From Mactra quadrangularis (Eukaryota > Mollusca > Bivalvia > Venerida > Mactridae), in assembly GCA_025267735.1 (NCBI GenBank), contig CM046303.1, forward strand, positions 32,898,380 to 32,962,379: 64,000 nucleotides of DNA. The letters are read 5' to 3'. Numbering within the stretch: position 1 is the first letter of the stretch; every line of letters begins with the position of its first letter. A program made the position numbers and the translations under genes. The notes below the pieces were generated by a model, which was given only the letters and a program-made list of their open reading frames with translations, was not told where the DNA came from and did not search any database. Below are positions 59,423 to 64,000 of this stretch, piece by piece.

Positions 59423-59530
59423 GTTTGTTTGTTTGGGTTTTACGGCGCACCAACACAGAAAGGTCATCGCGCCGAAAGCAATTGATGATACAATTAATTC
59501 AATCGATAATAAAAACCAGGCCGATGGCTA
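59423..59530 (-). repeat. SINE tail fragment
   Basis: Plus strand TTGTTTGGGTTTTACGGCGC, ACCAACACAGAAAGGTCATC, GCGCCG, and AAAACCAGGCCGATGGCTA. This is the longest of the fragments of this tail in the window. Confidence 0.65.
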
Positions 59531-60398
59531 AAAAATACATTTTTGTTTTTCATTTTCAGAACCTTTACCTTACCAAACATAAGTTGTGAAAAATTCAGAT
59601 GATTTTGACTTGGTATTTAATAAGTTATTGGGTTCTAATGAATGTATGATGCACATAAATATTTTAGGGCAACTGGGAAAAGCAGCATCAGTTTTCATGT
59701 TTACTAAAATATATTCTACAACAAAAACAAGACATTTTGTACCGTTACTTCGTTTTAGCCACCGGTCTGGTTTTTGAATGGTACCTCACAAATATAGCGC
59801 TTGTTTATGTACGATAAGCGACTATAAGCATGTCCGGTACCATTAAATCAATATATGCGAATTAAGTAAATTAAAACTAGTTTTATTGACATGTTATAAT
59901 ATACAATTGACAATGTATCAGTTTTAAGCACATTGTATGACAATTATTGAAAGTCAAAATTGTCTGTTTAATACAGTAAATGATGTACTACTATAGCGAA
60001 AAAGAAATCATGTTATATGATTAAACATGATAAGATGTGTACAAAAATGTGTTTTGCCTCATTGATCACGTTGGTCAATCATGTCTCATCAACATGTTTG
60101 ACCATCAAACATGATAGTGGATGAAAATTACAATTTGTTCAATAAAACATTTGTATTTATTTCAACTAATATTATGTCTTTCAGGGAGAGGTAAAAATCA
60201 TTATGGAATGGTTTTTTCTGCAAACAATTTAATAAGAAATCAACATGATCAATAAAGAATAAACATGATAAAGGACAATGTTCATGAAGGGCCAAAACCA
60301 GCCCCATCTTGAATTTGTACCAAATGTCTTTTTAATAAACCAGGTCATATGAGGAAATATAAAAAACACAATTTGAACTGAAAATCTATTATAGTTCC
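59531..60398. other. Intergenic, no gene seen
   Basis: Low-complexity AT-rich DNA. Open frames here and through 60749 are rich in Ile, Leu, Phe and Lys and look like chance. Confidence 0.5.
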
Positions 60399-60898
60399 GT
60401 TGCCATGGCAAGATTTAATATGCATGAAAAATACACAATATGGCAATGTTTTCTGAATTAAAATCAATTTATGAGCAAATGTAAGCTTCTTTTTAAGGTG
60501 AAATAATTTTATGTTGTATGAAATATGAACTAAATTAATAATAAAAAATGTACATGTCAGGTTGCCATGGTAACACTTAATTAATATCAAAATCTTTACC
60601 ATTTGATATTTGTTTCCTTTATTCATGTAGAATTCTGTAAATTGATAGTTTTGATACACTAAATATTTTATATAGTTTATTATAAATAGATTGCTCAAAA
60701 TGAATAATTCTGGCAATTTCGGTTGCCATAGCAACACTATCAGTGTCAAAATTCCTTCAGGTTCATAACTTTAAACTAAAGTCTGTAGACAATTGATTCT
60801 ATTGGTTGAATGTAACACAACTATTTTGGACGAAATATATCAATTCAACACATACATGTGAAAATCTAGACACATGTTCACTTGGTTTCCATGGCAAC
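60399..60898. repeat. Degenerate 162-bp tandem repeat with conserved X-box palindrome
   Basis: The sites GTTGCCATGGCAAG (60399), GTTGCCATGGTAAC (60561), GTTGCCATAGCAAC (60722) and GTTTCCATGGCAAC (60885) are spaced 162, 161 and 163 bp. The DNA between them is similar only in composition and short words. GTNRCC-N-RGYAAC is the RFX-factor X-box. A tandem origin is inferred from the spacing. Confidence 0.65.
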
Positions 60899-61419
60899 AA
60901 TGAACAACAATAAACACATGAAAGCTTCAGTTTTGGTATTACATAAGTTCTTTACAATGCATTGAGTTAACTCATTTTGTACAATCAACTTGAACATTAT
61001 CTTACATACAATTAGTACAACTACATTTGTATTTCACATACAGATGATTTAACACCAACTTTCATTTGTTTTCAAATTACTCATGTACATCTATTCTACT
61101 TGTCTGACAAGTCCCTGCCCTTTGTAGATCATAGATGCATCATCAGTTGGCAATACAAATGTATCAATTGAAATGTCATAAATTCATGGATATTTTTTAC
61201 TGTTCTCACAGGGTCCTTGGTGAAAATGAGTTATGACTGAAATTTAGTTGTTGTTGAGAATATGTCCTTTCATTTGAAAAAAAAATTAAAAATCTATTGC
61301 AGGTTTGTAACATTTGATCAGCTGGAGGATGTCTTGAAGAGGTATGTAAAAAATCAGAGTTCAGAAGATTTCAGAAGAGATTTGACAGTCAGGAGCCTGC
61401 CAACGAAACTGAAAAAGAA

Positions 61420-64000
61420 GTGAAACAAGAGCTCCGCTGGGCGGGGCATTATACGCCCGTGTGCAGTCCATGCTGTGTTCTATCTCATATGAAGTCCCTG
61501 TGACCTTGACCAATGACCCAGGATTGGTCCTTAACTGGAGGGTTAGCAAAGATTTTGAGAACTTAGGTACAGCCATGGTTGAGTAATCACTGGCAAAAAG
61601 TTTTCCCCATACAAACTTCCAGTGACCTTGACCCTGGGGCTTCAGAACCAAAAGTTCTCACCCTTGAACCAAAGAGTATTGATACATAAAATTTGGTGAT
61701 CAATCTTAGATAAAGTTGGTTGTTGGAAAAGGTTTTTCCTCATGATTTCCTTGTGACTTTGACCTTTCACCCAGGGCCCTAAAACCAAAGAGGCATATGC
61801 TAGACATTTAGGCTACCCTTAAATAAAATTCGGTGAGCCTAGGTACAATCATTATTGAGTTATTGTCCAGAAAATGTTTCAATACAAATTAAGTCCCAGT
61901 GACTTCGACTTTTGACCCTGGGGTCTCCAAATCAAAAGGGAACATCCTCTACAAAAGAGCTATCAGCACATTATTCCTTGACAAATGGGTTGATCCACAT
62001 AAAATTTGTTAACCTAAGTACAATCATTGTTAAGTTATTGTCCAGACAAGGTTTTTCCATATGATGGCCCCTGTGACCTTCACCTGTGACCTAGGCGCCT
62101 CAACACCAATAGGGAACATCCTTGACACATGGGCTACCCTCACATAAAATTTGGAGAACTAATTTCATGTTACTTATTAAATATAGCATTATTTCCATTG
62201 TTTGCCATTTTGACTTTATTAACATATTAATTGAACATTTGAATGATGCCCCTGTGACCTTGACCTTTGACCCAGGGGCCCCAAAACCAATAGGGCATAT
62301 CCTTGACACAAGGGCTACTCTCACATAAAAATTGGTGAACCTAAGTACATTGGTGGTTCAGTTATTGTCCGGACAAGGTTTTACTGCTTGCCATTTTGAC
62401 TTTATTAACATATTGATTGAACATTTGAAGTCACTGCTTGGTAATTTGATATCTTCTGGTTGAAGGTTTAAACTTAACCCTGTTTCCCCAAAACTAATAT
62501 GGCACATCCTTGACACATGAGCTACTCTCACATGAAATTTGGTGAACCTAGGTACAGTCATTGTTGAGTTATTACCAGGACAATGTTTTTCGATATGATG
62601 CCCCTGTGACCTTGACCTTTGACCCAGGGGCCTCAAAACCAATAGAGCATATCCTTGACACATGAGCTACTCTCACATAAAATTTGGTGAACCTAGGTAC
62701 ATTGGTGGTTCAGTTATTGTCCGGACAAATTTTTTCCATATGATGCCTCTGTGACCTTGACCTTTGAACCTGGGACCCTAAAACCTATAGGGCGCATCCT
62801 TGACACAAGAGCTACCTTTACATAAAATTTTGTGAACCTAGATGCAGTTGTTGTTGAGTTATTGTCCGGACAAGGTTTTTCAATATGATGCCCCTGTGAC
62901 CTTGACCTTTGACCCAGGGGCCCCAAAACCATTAGAGCATATCCTTGACAAAAGGGCTACTCTCACATAAAATTTGGTGAACCTAGGTACATTGGTGGTT
63001 CAGTTATTGTCAGGACAAGTTTTTTATTGTTTGCCATTTTGACTTTATTAACATATTGATTGAACATTTGAAGTCACTGCTTGGTAATTTGATATCTTCT
63101 GGTTGAAGGTTTAAACTAAACCCTGTTTCCCCAAAACCAATAAGGCACATCCTTGACACATGGGCTACTCTCACATGAAATTTGGTGAACCTAGGTACAG
63201 TCATTGTTGTGTTATTACCAGGACAATGTTTTTTGGTATGATGCCCCTGTGACCTTGACCTTTGACCCAGGGGCTCCAAAACCAATAGGGCATATCCTTG
63301 ACACAAGGGCTACTTTCACATAAAATTTGGTGAACCTAGGTACATTGGTGGTTCAGTTATTGTCCGGACAAGGTTTTTTCATATGATGCCTCTGTGACCT
63401 TGACCTTTGAACCTGGGGCCCCATAAACCTGTAGGGCATATCCTTGACACATGGGCTACTCTCACATAAAATTTGGTGAACCTAGGTACAGTGGTTGTAG
63501 AGTTATTGTCCGGACAAGGTTTTTTCAATATGATGCCCTTGTGACCTTGACCTTTGACCCAGGGGCTTCAAAACCAATAGGGCACATCCTTGACACAAGG
63601 GCTACTCTCACATAAAATTTGGTGAACCTAGGTACATTGGTGGTTCAGTTATTGTCCGGACAAGTTTTTTATTGTTTGCCATTTTGACTTTATTAACATA
63701 TTGATTGAACATTTGAAGTCACTGCTTGGTAATTTGATATCATCTGGTTGAAGGTTTAAACTTAACCCTGTTTCCCCAAAACTAATAAGGCACATCCTTG
63801 ACACATGGGCTACTCTCACATGAAATTTGGTGAATCTAGGTACAGTCATTGTTGAGTTATTACCAGGACAATGTTTTTCGATATGATGCCCCTGTGACCT
63901 TGACCTTTGATCCAGGGGCCTCAAAACTAATAGAGCATATCCTTGACACATGGGCTACTCTCACATAAAATTTGGTGAACCTAGGTACATTGGTGGTTCA
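61420..64000. repeat. Complex satellite with higher-order period about 644 bp (runs past window end)
   Basis: The core GTGACCTTGACCTTTGACCC or a close variant recurs at about 62251, 62605, 62750, 62895, 63249, 63394, 63540 and 63894. Steps are 354, 145, 145, 354, 145, 146 and 354, so two 145-bp units plus one 354-bp unit make a repeat of about 644 bp. The longer unit holds an extra block, CATTTTGACTTTATTAACAT through TTCTGGTTGAAGGTTTAAAC. Diverged cores also occur at 61498, 61619, 61745, 61900 and 62070. Minus-strand frames of 70-101 codons recur with the repeat and show no selection-like features. Confidence 0.93.

Noticed and set aside
60345..60749. 134-codon minus-strand frame
   Set aside because: AT-rich composition, Ile/Leu/Phe/Lys dominated, overlaps the X-box repeat; no domain.
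62100..63951. Family of 70-101 codon minus-strand proteins (RSRSQGHH-type)
   Set aside because: They follow the satellite units, have no independent start or splice context, and the reading frame is a consequence of repeat homogeneity.

Overview
The window is eukaryotic, AT-rich, intron-bearing DNA that I read as a bivalve (or at least lophotrochozoan) mollusc genome. It carries two spliced genes of the temptin family (secreted cysteine-rich proteins first known as Aplysia pheromones). It also holds several tRNA-derived SINEs with a shared tail (GCTACGGCGTTAAACCCAAC then CAAA repeats), many short inverted-repeat elements (MITEs), and a large CCTTGACCTTTGACC-type satellite. I cannot name the species from sequence alone. 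Only the two temptin genes are convincing intact genes. One further multi-exon gene is recognisable but interrupted.

Layout. 1-20757: no gene. It holds a segmental duplication (1-5477 and 14333-20757, the second copy with extra ~0.9 kb tandem units), separated by about 8.9 kb of AT-rich DNA with SINE pieces. 20961-29744: SINE, MITEs, a dead pogo/Tigger-like transposase (minus strand, 23041-24140) and a foldback element with three spaced CRE palindromes. 29745-41150: temptin locus. Two paralogues lie on the minus strand (30550-32696 and 36296-41082), each with three coding exons of 180, 151 and 80 nt and conserved intron phases. The locus is packed with three copies of one foldback MITE and three of a second MITE family. 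Intron 2 of the distal gene holds a 63-copy, 34-bp minisatellite whose unit is the exon 2/intron 2 junction itself.

41268-51963: a ~2 kb terminal-inverted-repeat element with internal TCCCGTACGTTA motifs, several SINEs, a PIF/Harbinger-like MITE with a TAA target duplication, copies of a ~400-bp dispersed repeat, and a dead non-LTR retrotransposon fragment. 52158-57720: a minus-strand multi-exon coiled-coil gene with splice sites kept but the reading frame broken by stops and one-base shifts. Its central domain looks RNase H-like and transposase-derived. 57721-64000: a SINE, four RFX X-box-like palindromes at ~162-bp spacing, and a higher-order satellite (period ~644 bp) whose conserved core reads as nuclear-receptor half-sites.

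The two temptins are the only functional unit I can support. They look like a tandem duplicate of one secreted-protein gene, with similar proximal promoters (an AGATAAGA site 58-60 bp upstream of the ATG in both).
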